DNA of 64,000 bases, taken from NCBI GenBank assembly GCA_018398805.1, contig JAGFBZ010000739.1, positions 738,001 to 802,000 of the forward strand. Reading direction: 5' to 3'. Of this stretch, positions 41,981 through 52,157 are shown in pieces; positions within the stretch are counted from its first letter, which is position 1; each line of letters begins with the position of its first letter. The position numbers and the translations under genes were made by a program. The stretch comes from Hirundichthys speculiger (lineage: Eukaryota > Chordata > Actinopteri > Beloniformes > Exocoetidae). Below the pieces are notes generated by a model. It worked only from the letters and a program-made list of their open reading frames with translations, did no database searches and was not told the origin of the DNA.

Positions 41981-42660
41981 TGCTAACCAATAACAGGCAG
42001 CTACCTTTATACCTGGCCCTCAGGTAACAACACAGCGAAACCCTCAGACACACAGAGTGAACTACAATTCATAACAACATATTTGGCTCCTCATTAGGCC
42101 TATAGCTTTGACCCAAACCTTTGACCTTCACATGCTGAAGTTCCCGCAGATTCCTCAAATCATTTAATGATGTTATACAGCGTAGAAGCAGGAGTTAAGA
42201 AGAAAAAAATCCCTTCAAATCCGCCTTTGACCATTTCTACTCCATTAAAAAAAGGTTGAGTCTTTGAGGAGCAAAAAACAAATGTAATGAAGCTGTTTTT
42301 GATCCATGATGCCTGGAAACATAAAAGAAAATGTAAGAACTGCTCTCTTTTTAATCTCCTATTTTGTCTGATGTTTTTGTATGTCCAAAAAAAAAAAAAA
42401 AAAAAAAAAGAGAGAAAGTTTACACAGGTGTCAGAATCTGCTAACTAAGATGAAAGGCCAGCAACTAATTCCTCTACACTCGTCCATGCATCCTTATTAA
42501 ATGTTCTTGACACCCTGGTGGTCAGAACGAGCTTTAAAACAAGCGCTGATCGAGCTTCTGCTGTTGCTGCGCCTGAATTATAGAACAGCCTTTCAATTAA
42601 GATCTGTGCTCACTTTAGGATTTAGTTATTACGGACATCTTTTCTCCTTGGTTTTTGTTT
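41981..42660. other. No gene seen; poly-A at 42387-42409
   Basis: AT-rich; a 23-nt A run at 42387-42409. No recognised repeat. Confidence 0.45.
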
Positions 42661-42792
42661 CAAGGTTGAGTGCTCGATCCAGTTTTTAATGGTTTTACTT
42701 TTCTTTAAATATTTTTAATATACTGATTTTTGTCATGTTAGACTTTATTTCTGTTATCTTATCACATATAATTTATCTCTCGATGCTTTTTT
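42661..42792 (+). repeat. LINE-type 3' UTR, left part of split copy
   Basis: T-rich sequence (TTTTACTTTTCTTTAAATAT and so on) of the kind preceding the GTGAAGCACTTTGG tail. The tail itself lies beyond the DNA transposon at 43193-43255. Confidence 0.4.
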
Positions 42793-43184
42793 GTCATGGT
42801 TTAGGTCAGCCATGGCAGTCTCAGAGTTTTGTGTCAAGTTGACATCTCTCCCTGTCTCTTGTCTGCTCTGTTTCCTGTTTTACTTTGAATGTCTGTCTTG
42901 TCTCCATTGTTTTCTGCTTTGCTTCCTTCCCTCTTATTATCCTGATTGTCTGCACCTGCCTCTCATCTGTTTGTGTATTTAAGTGTATTTAAGTCTTGTC
43001 ATCTCCCCTGTCTGTGCTGGTCTGTTGTCTTGTGTCCTGTGAGTTTCTCTGCCGGTTTTTCTGCTTGTTTCCCTGGTTTTTGTTGGATAGTTTAGTTTGG
43101 ATTTTTTTGTCTTTTGTTAAATAAATAGCTTTTGTTTTTTGCATTCCTGCATTTAGGTCCTTCATCCTGCCTCAAAACATGACA
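42793..43184. mobile_element. DNA transposon fragment, TGTCATG..CATGACA ends
   Basis: The left end GTCATGGTTTAGG and right end CCTCAAAACATGACA are inverted. Flanking GCTTTTTT (42785-42792) and GCTTTATT (43185-43192) match at 7 of 8, suggesting an 8-bp duplication. The interior is T/C-rich (CCTGTCTCTTGTCTGCTCTG) and is a familiar fish repeat. Confidence 0.65.
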
Positions 43185-43192
43185 GCTTTATT

Positions 43193-43255
43193 TTTTGTTC
43201 CGTGAAGCACTTTGGTTTAAATGTGTTTAATAAATAAAGCTGACTTGACTGAATT
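43193..43255 (+). repeat. LINE-type 3' tail, right part of split copy
   Basis: CCGTGAAGCACTTTGGTTTA then AATAAATAAAGCTGACTTGA is the tail motif of 5990-6066 in diverged form. Confidence 0.5.
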
Positions 43256-43319
43256 ACATTGAAATTATGACTCATTCAGTGGAAGTATGTTAGGACCCTT
43301 CAGTCCTTCATTGTTGTCC

Positions 43320-43846
43320 TTATATTTCATCCTCTGTCCATCCCAGCGTTTACCTCCACCTGTGTGTGTGTGTAGATGTGTTCAGGGTGTCGGCTGGCGT
43401 GGTGACCGGTGATCTAGTCCTCTGACTATCTCACCTCAGTGCTGCTACCTGCATCTGTTTATATAGTCATTACATTAAGTCATTAGTGTGCTCTCCTCTC
43501 TCTGTCCTCCATCCCCTCTCTGTCCTGTCTTCCCTCTCTTTTTCTTTCTTTACCCGGCTGGTCTTCAGCAAGAAGGTCCCCCCATATGATCCAGGTCCTG
43601 CTCAAGGTTTCTTCCTCTTAAAGTGGAGTTTTTCCTTGTCACTGTTTGGCTTAAAGGGTTTTTTTTTCTCCCACTGTGGGAGTTTTTTTTACTTGCCATT
43701 ATCCTTAATTTGGATTTAATATTATAATTTTAGTTAATGATATTTGCTCGGGGGGTCATGTGCTGGGTCTCTGTAAAGCGCCTAGAGACAAGTGATGTTG
43801 TAACAGATGCTATACAAATAAATTTGAATAGAATTGAAATTGAATA
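43320..43846 (+). repeat. Teleost interspersed repeat 'TTTTATTTGTATAGCG', plus copy
   Basis: This is the counterpart of 6521-6965 in opposite orientation. It holds GCTCAAGGTTTCTTCCTCTT, AAAGTGGAGTTTTTCCTTGT and ends CTGTAAAGCGCCTAGAGACA..ATACAAATAAATTTGAAT. It contains a longer T-rich and CTCTCTGTCC section than the other copy. Non-coding. Confidence 0.75.
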
Positions 43847-44597
43847 TCTCTCATGAACGACATCCTGGGATACTCATTCTTGACCTTTAACACCTGAGAA
43901 CCGTCTTCTAAGAGTTGGAGGGGCTGATTCTCATCCTCGTAGTTTCACGTCCAGGTGTGAACTGCTCAGGTGTTTACCTGTCGATCAATGCTTCGATCAT
44001 CTCTGCTTAAGCTGCTTCTCCCAGCTACGAGAAACCAGATAAACGGACGTTAACAGACACTTGTTTTCATGTGCTCCTCCTTCAAGATATATCTCAAATC
44101 ACCCCTTTCCAAAGCCCCCAGCAGGCCAATAGAAGTGATTTAAAAACCACCAAAACCTGCAGTCAGCTGGAATGCCGGACCTGGTACAAGAACATATTTG
44201 CTTATTAATATAATTTTCTAATGTGACCGTTTAAAAACGACCACTGCAAAAGCAAAGTATTGACAGCAGAGACACCGTGCTGCTCATTTATAAAACTGTA
44301 CTGAATCCTTAAATGTTTCCGTGCGCCCAAAAGCTGAAAAAAAAAAAAAAAACATCCTGAAGTATAATATTGTGCGTATGCACACCTCCAAGCAATTTCT
44401 CCTTTATAAATGACAGCCCACCTGGAAGTTGGTACAGGTGGGTTCACCTCATGCCCCTGGCCTCCACACACTCTGCCATAAATGTTCAGTGTTATGCACT
44501 TTGTGAACCCTGCAGGCAGCCACCACACGCAGCGCCAGGGGTCGAGCACGGCCACCGTGCCACTAAAGTGGTCAGGACCATGTTTGAGTCACAAATA
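43847..44597. other. No gene seen; possible Harbinger-like debris
   Basis: GTGCGTATGCACACC near 44370 and TTTATAAATGACAGCCCACC near 44403 resemble motifs of fish Harbinger elements; ATTCGTAAATGAGGCCCTAG at 46026-46045 could be the far end. This link is weak. Poly-A at 44337-44352. Confidence 0.3.
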
Positions 44598-44993
44598 ACA
44601 CCCCTTAACTGCAGTTACGTCTTCAGACTGTGGGGGGCAGCCTTACGCCAAAGCTACATCCAGTCTGTCAAGAATATGACGACGATGAAGGAGAAGAAGA
44701 AGAGATATTTATATTTAAATTTTTAATCTATTTTATTTACATCTTTATTAACTACAAAATACGTACATTCGTAGCTAGCTTTTTTCATCGCCATTCTTTT
44801 TAAAGATGTCTCAGTGAAAATACACAAATTGCCTTCTGGGTAGCCCTTACTCCCAAGGGTGGTGCCGGAGAATCTCAGTATTGAGGGCGATACAGCCCTC
44901 AACTTGATTTTCTGAGAATTGGAACAGCACTTGCACTTCGTTGAAGTGCGCATTTTTGAGATTGAGGGTTAAGAGAGGAAGTAAAATTCACCC
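44598..44993. mobile_element. Truncated MITE, first of a 508-bp-spaced pair
   Basis: From ACACCCCTTAACTGCAGTTA to GGGTTAAGAGAGGAAGTAAAATTCACCC this matches 45106-45518 at an offset of about 508 bp, including GGGTAGCCCTTACTCCCAAG and GTGTGG-GGGGCAGCCTTACGCC. The left terminal repeat of the full copy is missing. Small minus-strand frames shared by the pair (RFSxTTLGSKGYP) have no known domain. Confidence 0.8.
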
Positions 44994-45022
44994 ATAGATC
45001 CAGAGCACAGCTGGGAATCTAT

Positions 45023-45518
45023 GGGCCAATTCCAATTCATCCCTTAACCCTCAATCTTGGCCCTCCAAAGTAAGTGTAAGGGCTATCTCGTGATTTAGAA
45101 ATGGGACACCCCTTGAGTGCAGTTACGTCTTCAGAATGTGGGGGGCAGCCTTACGCCAAAGCTACGTCCAGTCTGTCAAGAAAACGACAATGACGAAGAA
45201 AAAGGAGAAGAATAAGATAATAGAAATATATATAACGAAGACAGTAAGATGGTTTCCTAACATTTATATCTTTATTAACTACAAAAATACTTACGTTCAT
45301 AGCTAGCTTTTTTTCTGTGCCATCCTTTTCGAAAACGTCTTGGCGTCTTGGGTAGCCCTTACTCCCAAGGGTGGTGGCGGAGAATCTCAATACTGAGGGT
45401 TATACAGTCCTCCAATTTTTCCCTCAGCTTGACTTTCTAAGAATCGGGACAGCACCTGCACTTTACGGGAGCGCGCATTTTTGGGATTGAGGGTTAAGGG
45501 AGGAATTGGAATTCACCC
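45023..45518. mobile_element. MITE with AATTCCAATTC ends, full copy
   Basis: A 496-bp element with long inverted ends: GGGCCAATTCCAATTCATCC at the left and the complement of GGGTGAATTCCAATTCCTCC at the right, each followed by CTTAACCCTCAATC. It lies 29 bp after the truncated sister copy, in the same orientation. The spacer carries CCCATAGAT and ATCTATGGG, an inverted pair that may belong to the termini. Confidence 0.8.
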
Positions 45519-47673
45519 TAAATGGGCATATTAGCCAGTCATCATCGTAGGTCCCTAAAAACTCTCTCCATCCTGGTCCTACCACTGACATAATCCTAAA
45601 GGAGTGCCAGTGCATCCATTATGCAGCATCATGCACAAGCTTCATCACACTAATTATATTTTAGCTCAGCAATTAAGACGGATTGCTGCACACCTTGTCA
45701 CAATTAATGCCTCACTCAGTGCTGTCCACTGCTCTGGCATATAGGTTGATGATGTCAGCATGATATACATACTGTGCAGATTGCTGATGGAATAGTCATG
45801 CCCTCCTGCAGGAACACATCTACAAGCCTGATTTGAAATTAAATTAAAAGCGTGAGATGAACATGGGTTCAATCTGCACCGCCAGTGTCCCCCGTATATA
45901 AAGTGCTCATGTGCAAGGATCAGAACTGAATTTGCGTACAGCCATGCACGTTCTCCCATCATTTTTTTTCTTTATTTTTTTTATATAGGTTACCTTTCAG
46001 GCCCTGTTTCCTGCTTATGCATCATTCGTAAATGAGGCCCTAGCATTTTATTATTTTACAGTGCATAAACTGTTATTGTTTCAACACAACTGTCTCACAC
46101 CTTTTTCTTGAGCCAAGAAGGCTCGAGCAAAAAAAAAAAAAAACAGGGAAAAATAAGAAAATTAAATCAACACCTTAAATAATAAGTTCCACACAATTAT
46201 AATATGTCTTTTTTTAAACAAAGGAAAAAACAAATCTCCTGCTTCTGTCTTTAAATTTTTAGAGCCAGTGTGGTTGGAAGGCAAATCTTCCCTAAATCAG
46301 ATTTTCCTCTTCGGGTCAGTTTCTGTTTCTCCAAGCAGCATTTTCCCCAGAGCCCAACATCATTTCACATTTACCCGTCTGTGCAGACAACCGGAGCAAC
46401 TCGGCTGTAAACAAAATGGAGCAAATGAGAAAGAAGTCACTGTGTCAGAGGATGCATGATATATTATCTATCACTGGTAACAAAAAACAAAAAAAAAAAG
46501 AACAAGCTATTATAGAGCATGAATACAGTAACACGCTGCTGTGAATCCATAACAGCCATATAGGCCATTACAGTCCAGTCCACACTGGCCATAAACAATC
46601 AAATTTGTTTAAGACTCATTAACAGATTTCCTTCCAAATATTAAATAAATTAAGCAGGGAAAAAAAGAAGCCCCATAAAGCTTAAACTGCCATGTCCTCA
46701 CATCTGAGCAAAATGTGTTTCTGTAAAGATAAGTTGGATTTCTATAATAGCTACATCTACACTGTCAGCCCTCGTATTGAGAACAGAAAAAAAATCATCA
46801 TGTTTTCTATTTCTGTGGCATCCAGTTTAAGAGGATCCCTTTGTTTCCTTTTGGCAGTTCTCTTTTCTAAAAGAAGCCCAAGAGAGAGGAACCAGAAATG
46901 TGGAATATCTGGCAATTTCCAGCTCTGTATTTCAAACCACGGTGATGGGAAAACGAACGCGACCTGCTGCGGCTCGTGCACCGATATGCATGACATTTGG
47001 TAAGTGTGTTGTAAGTGAAATGCCAAAATGTAAGACACACTGGAGGTCATGGCCTGTTTTCTTTTTTTCCAGAGAAGAATGTATACATCATTCCCTGAGA
47101 TGTGGTCCGGCTCTCATAAATCATTCGGTGGAACGGGATTTTCCTTGGAGACGGGTCCTGGAAGATTCCCTTCCTCTAACGCGCGCATGTTCCAGCCCAC
47201 GCACACGAATAAACACACTCGCACAATTTATTTTAAGACGTGGTGATGGTGAAATGTCGAGGGAAAGCTGGACTCCAGAATAGAAAAAAATAAAACAAAG
47301 GGCATCAGGATCGTAAAAATTGGATAAAGTTATGTGTTGTATGTATGACAACTGTCTACATATATATTAATGGTTAGTGACAAAATCTAGCAAAACCCGG
47401 ATATCTACGTAATTCAATGTTGCAGCACATGTACGTTTTCTTGTGTGTGAGTAACAGTGAGTATGTCCTCCACCGGCCATCCTTTGACAGTCCGATCTGA
47501 CATGTTTTATTAATTCCCAAAAACCTGAGATGACTAAAAGAAATCAGTGACAGTAGAGCACAAAAGGACAGGAGAGATAAGGACAGAACAGACAGTGATG
47601 GTGTGGTGTGTGCAGTACACGTGGTGTAGAATGTGTGCGTTTGTCTGCACTGCGGTGTATACGGGTGAATGTA
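45519..47673. other. No gene seen
   Basis: A and T runs at 45961-45980 and 46129-46142. Frames of about 100-127 codons at 46692-47283 overlap in several phases and show no motif. TAGTGACAAAATCTAGCAAA and ACCCGGATATCTA at about 47375-47405 resemble 12897-12925 and may be a shared transposon-end fragment. Confidence 0.4.
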
Positions 47674-48421
47674 CAGCGCTACCTCTACTTACGAAATTAA
47701 TTGGTTCTAGAAGTAGTTTCATAACCTGAAAATGTTCTTAAATAGAGACGTGTTTTCCATGTAAATGCCCTAATCCGTTCCAAGCCTCCCAAAATTTGAA
47801 CATATTTTTTTTAAATTATAAATAATACATTAAATGACATGAAAACCTGTAAGAAATACATGTTAGAACTAGAAAAGCACTCGGAGGACGCAGACCTCCA
47901 CAAGCGCAACAATTATTGAAAATTTGAAATTGATCCAGAATCCAGGATTTTTTCCGGATCACACCCAACATGAAATAATTTCTTCCTTTTCACATTTTAG
48001 ACAACTCCTGAAAATTTCTTTAAAATCCATCCATAACTTTTTGAGTTATCTTGAACACAGACAGACAGACAGAATAACGCCGGCAAAAACATTACCTCCT
48101 TAGGAGGTAAAAATTGTTTGTTTACCTGTGGTTGCTGGGTTACGCTCATACAGACAAGATGCCCTCCTAGCCAATGGGATGCCAGAAAGAAGCTCCCAAT
48201 GGCAGAGGAGTTCGGACGCACCGCTTTCAAACCGAGATACAGAGCCGGCAAGTATGTTTACATTCAGTAAACTCTGGGAACTGCGAGTAGCAGCGCTACT
48301 GTATTTTTGCCTTTCATATCCTGAAATTTCTTTCATAACTAGAGGCAATATTTTCCCGTTGAAGCATTTCGTAACCTGAAAATTTCGTATGTAGAGACGT
48401 TCGTAAGTAGAGGTACCACTG
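47674..48421. mobile_element. Composite MITE (pogo/Tigger-like ends), copy 2
   Basis: A 748-bp element with ends CAGCGCTACCTCTACTTACG and CGTAAGTAGAGGTACCACTG between TA dinucleotides (47672-47673, 48422-48423). It is the reverse-complement counterpart of 2718-3458 over its whole length, including the family A insert at the same junctions (ACATGTTAGAACTAG on one side; GTAAAAATTGTTTGTTTA on the other). Confidence 0.87.
47867..48109 (-). repeat. Family A repeat, short form, inside MITE copy 2
   Basis: AACTAGAAAAGCACTCGGAG to ACCTCCTTAGGAGGT. It has the short-form junction CAACAATTATTGAAAATT and the same host junctions as the copy at 3040-3270. Confidence 0.82.
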
Positions 48422-48854
48422 TATCGTGATGTTGTCCATTAGCCTGTATGCACACCAGAGATGAAGCAGTCCAGCATCCAGACGCAGAGCAGTGATGCTG
48501 AGCCCCAACGCTTCCCTAGCATCCATCAGTGACCACAACCGGAACTTGAAGCTGGATGACGGTTGGTGCTGGAATGTTGGACCAGTGTCATGCAGCAGAC
48601 TTCCAGCAGTACACTCAGTTTTCCCTAACCCTAACCCTAACGGGAACTATCCACCCCGGGCAGCCCCTCCACCAGCAACACATCCCAGAGGCAACAAAAA
48701 AAAGGAGGGACCCAGAAAGATGATGCTGCGGGTATGGCATGAGTGGCCCAAGCCCTTAGATCCGCATCGCCATCCCACAAGGTCCAACAGGATTAACCAC
48801 ATCTCAAGGGGATCCAGTTAACAAAAATATCTTGGCAGGGCGAGATGTTCAAGC
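48422..48854. other. Repeat-like spacer with telomere-type repeats
   Basis: Three CCCTAA units lie at 48623-48640. The segment 48795-48840 (AACCACATCTCAAGGGGATC) resembles 13120-13170, so an unrecognised dispersed repeat passes through here. A hAT element is inserted at its right end and the sequence ACCAGTGAGCTGGAGCAGTG continues after it. No gene. Confidence 0.45.
48623..48640 (+). repeat. Interstitial telomeric repeat, (CCCTAA)3
   Basis: Three exact CCCTAA units preceded by TT and followed by CGGGAAC. Too short to be a telomere; interstitial copies are common. Confidence 0.9.
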
Positions 48855-49584
48855 TAGAGGTCTTCGGAACAACCCGAGGTTCCGACCCGAGTCGGGTCGG
48901 GTCTCGGGTCAAAAAGACGCGACTCCGGGTTCAGGTCGGACTCAGTACAGTTAGTCTTGGGTCCGGTCGGTGCTCTCTGACAGGCTGGGTCCATGTTTAC
49001 TCCAGAGAGGTAAAGATATTGGCGGTGGCAGCCAATGTCAGGACTCAGGGCAGTTTAATTAATTATTCATTAACGTGGTGTGTTTGTCATGAAACAATCG
49101 TGTTGCCGTAGCGTGTTATTAGCGGTTTGCCCGGCAGCTGTAAAGCACAACGGATCACCAACATGACAACGCTGGATGAAAGAACATATTCATGACACGT
49201 CCTGACCGGTGTAGGCTATTAGCGTTAGCAGTTGCTCCCAATAGCATATGTATCCACAAAGAAAATAACGACGTGGATTTATTGTTGTTTACGTCACGTA
49301 GCCTATGTAGCAACTGAACCGGGTAGAAGAAGACAACTTTAGGTAAGAAAATCAAGTTTTATTCAACGCTAGACAACTTTAACATGAGCAACTATGGGCT
49401 GTACTGTCTCAGTTCTATTCGGGTAACTCGGTCCAGTTCGTGGTCGGAAACTAAAGACTCGGGTCGGGTCAGTTCTGGGTCCAAATATTGCGGCTCCATT
49501 CGGGTTCGGATCCCTGGACTTATGATAATAGCTCGGGTCAGGTCAGTTTCGCGTCGAATTTTCTAGAGGTCCTCTAGTTTTAGC
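48847..49584. mobile_element. hAT-type element rich in TCGGGTC motifs
   Basis: The element 48855-49576 begins TAGAGGTCTTCGGAACAACC and ends GAGGTCCTCTA. Flanking octamers GTTCAAGC and GTTTTAGC match at 6 of 8. Both sub-terminal regions are packed with GACCCG/CGGGTC motifs (about 48880-48930 and 49420-49550). No transposase frame was seen. Confidence 0.75.
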
Positions 49585-51750
49585 ACCAGTGAGCTGGAGC
49601 AGTGTGCCCACTGTAACGGTACTATCCGGTACACAGTCACCAACAAGTCCCTCTCGTCTGTGGTCACTGTGCTTTATTTAGTCGCCGCAGAGTGAAACAC
49701 AATGCTGAGTAAATATAAATAAATTAAAAAGTATCAAGTTGTTCCCATGAGACAAACCCAGAAGGGCTGGCCTGAACTTCCCTGTCTCTGCTGTCGTTTA
49801 GGGTCTTATGGCAGCTGCATGAGGGACTGCTACAGGTTCGTACATCAATGTAAATCAATGAATAAAAGCGTATATTTTCCCCAGTTTAGTTTTCTTCACA
49901 TCTTGACAATTTACGTCCAACATTTTTTTTCTCAAAAATAAAGGACAAAACGATTTTCCATTTTACACCAAATTTACTTGGTTAAAAAAAATTGCCAGCA
50001 AACATTAAAACCATTACAGAGTATGTTATTTTTCATCCATGTTTTATTTTATTTTTCTTAGTAATTACCTTCCTACAGCAATGAGTGCTTCTTTAATTAA
50101 GTTGTTAATGCAATGTAATTGCTGGCTGGAGTACATTCAAAGGCGACTTTTAATAAATGAATCTCTGGTATCAGGTTATTCATATTATTATGAAAAGGAC
50201 TGTATAGTTCATATATGTTCAAAAGACAAATAAATAAATAAATAAATAAAGGTTGGGCTGGATGGTAACTCAGAGCGCACGTTTCTTACAGCAGAGGCCG
50301 AGGTAACAAACCTGTTGGTTCTGCAGAGCAAGACAGCGGCGGATCTTCATACGTAGCCAGACCGTCACGTCTCTTTCAAGTGCATAACAGTAACCATAAC
50401 ATCTGTCAAAGCTAAAATCCACTGAAATTAGAGATTCAAGATCGCATTCTTGGGTATATGTTACTTTTAAAAGTAACAAGTTAGATCGAACGATGATTGC
50501 CATTACAAAGTAGTGAATTACGCTGCTGTGTTGCTTGCTGAGAAAAGTAGCTCATTAAAGCAGTTCTGTGTTGCTAAATCTGAGGACATATTTGCAATTA
50601 CTTCCGCAAATTTGGTTTTAATGTCAGAGTGAGAGAATGAGGTGACTCTTCATTGGATAACCTGTTTGATGGTCCATACTCTGAAAACATAAATGGGATA
50701 AAGCTTCAGTCATTCCTGTTATTAGCCTGCAGAGTTTCAAAGAAACATCAAATCAAGCATGCGGGGCTTAATGCGTACATTTTATCCAGCAATTAGGATG
50801 TTGTTGATGATCTTGGGGAAAGATGATGGCTCTGGAGTTAATATTGTTGGTCTCATCCGTAAAAGGAACCAGCAACTCAACTCAGCCAAGCTGAAAGCTA
50901 GGTGTTGACGCTGTTAGGATCTTCTGTGTTGGAGACGATAACATCTGAGGTATAACGCTCCGCGAAAGACAAAGACTTAACAGCCAAGGCACATCAAGCA
51001 CTTCCGTGATGTCTTTTTTGTTGTTAAAGTTAAAAGTCCTGCGAGAATTTGCCAAGATGTAAACTCTGTTAGCATAGTTAGCACAGCGAGCTAGACGTGC
51101 AGAAAACTGGCCTGCCAGCTGAGAAGAGACAATAAACACAAACACAGGCGGTCATTTGTAACGGTTACTTTTACTTTTTCTATTATAGTGAAATGCGGTG
51201 GATAAGATATCGCAGAGGCAGGGAGCTCTTCTTGGAGAACAAAGAAAAAACAGGTTTTTTTTTCGCTTGCTCACACCAACAAAGCCTCATTTCATTTTTA
51301 TCTGCATTATCAAAAATACGACACATTTAAAATATACAGATCAGTCAAATATTACGCAGCAGATACCTGAACTACCTGCAGGTTCATCCCTCTTCCTTTG
51401 ACCAGTGAAATGGAAGAATCCACCTCCTCCTGCAGAACATGGGAAGGATTATTTCTCAGACGCACCTCTTTACACATCAAGTCTTTGACGACCACATGAG
51501 ATTCATGCATTCCTGAGAAACATACATTTCTAACGCCACAACCGTCTGAATATTACATTTAATTGTTCAGCTAAGAATTTCGGAAATTGTTAGTTTCTCA
51601 GTTCTCTTTACTCAATGAAAATAAAGATTTAACAAATAAGTGAGGGAGTAGTTTCCTCACACTATTGTTTATTTTTATTTTTGATTTTAATTAAAGGGAA
51701 GGTGGGACTCATCAGCCACAAGTTTGTATTTGACAGACATGGTGAGATTA
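49585..51750. other. No gene seen; (AAAT)n at 50228-50250
   Basis: A short AAAT tetranucleotide run at 50228-50250. No recognised repeat family, RNA gene or exon. Confidence 0.45.
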
Positions 51751-52157
51751 TTACCTGCTGGCGTTCATCTGTCTGTTTGTCTGTGTTCAAGATAACTCAA
51801 AAAGTTATGGATGGATTTTGATTAAATTTTCAGGAGTTATCAGAAATGTCAAAAGGAAGAACCGATTTTTTTTGGGTGTGATCCAGAAGAAATCCTGGAT
51901 TCTGGATCACTTTCAAATTTTCAATAACATTGTGGTCAATGGGTCCGAAATTCTGTTTCTCAACATCTCCGTTAATTATTGTCCAAAACTCATGAAATTT
52001 GACTCAGGGATTGACAATGGAAACCTCTATAAAATTTCAAAGGCTTATATTTTCGGATCTGATCCAGAACACAGATTTTTTTTCAATCTGTAAATCGCTA
52101 TATGGGGGAATTGTTGCGCTTGGCGGAGGTCAATACTCTCCGAGTGATTTTCTAGTT
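51751..52157 (+). repeat. Family A repeat, long form
   Basis: From TTACCTGCTGGCGTTCATCT to GTGATTTTCTAGTT. The extreme left palindrome (CCTCCGCCAAGGAGG) is lost. It has the full middle block with CATCTCCGTTAATTATTG and GACTCAGGGATTGACAATGG. Confidence 0.85.

Noticed and set aside
44370..46045. Single large Harbinger element spanning the duplicated MITEs
   Set aside because: Motifs at both sides are suggestive, but matching ends and a target duplication could not be shown.
46692..47283. Overlapping frames of 103-127 codons
   Set aside because: Open in several phases and on both strands, no recognisable domain, no splice-site arrangement.
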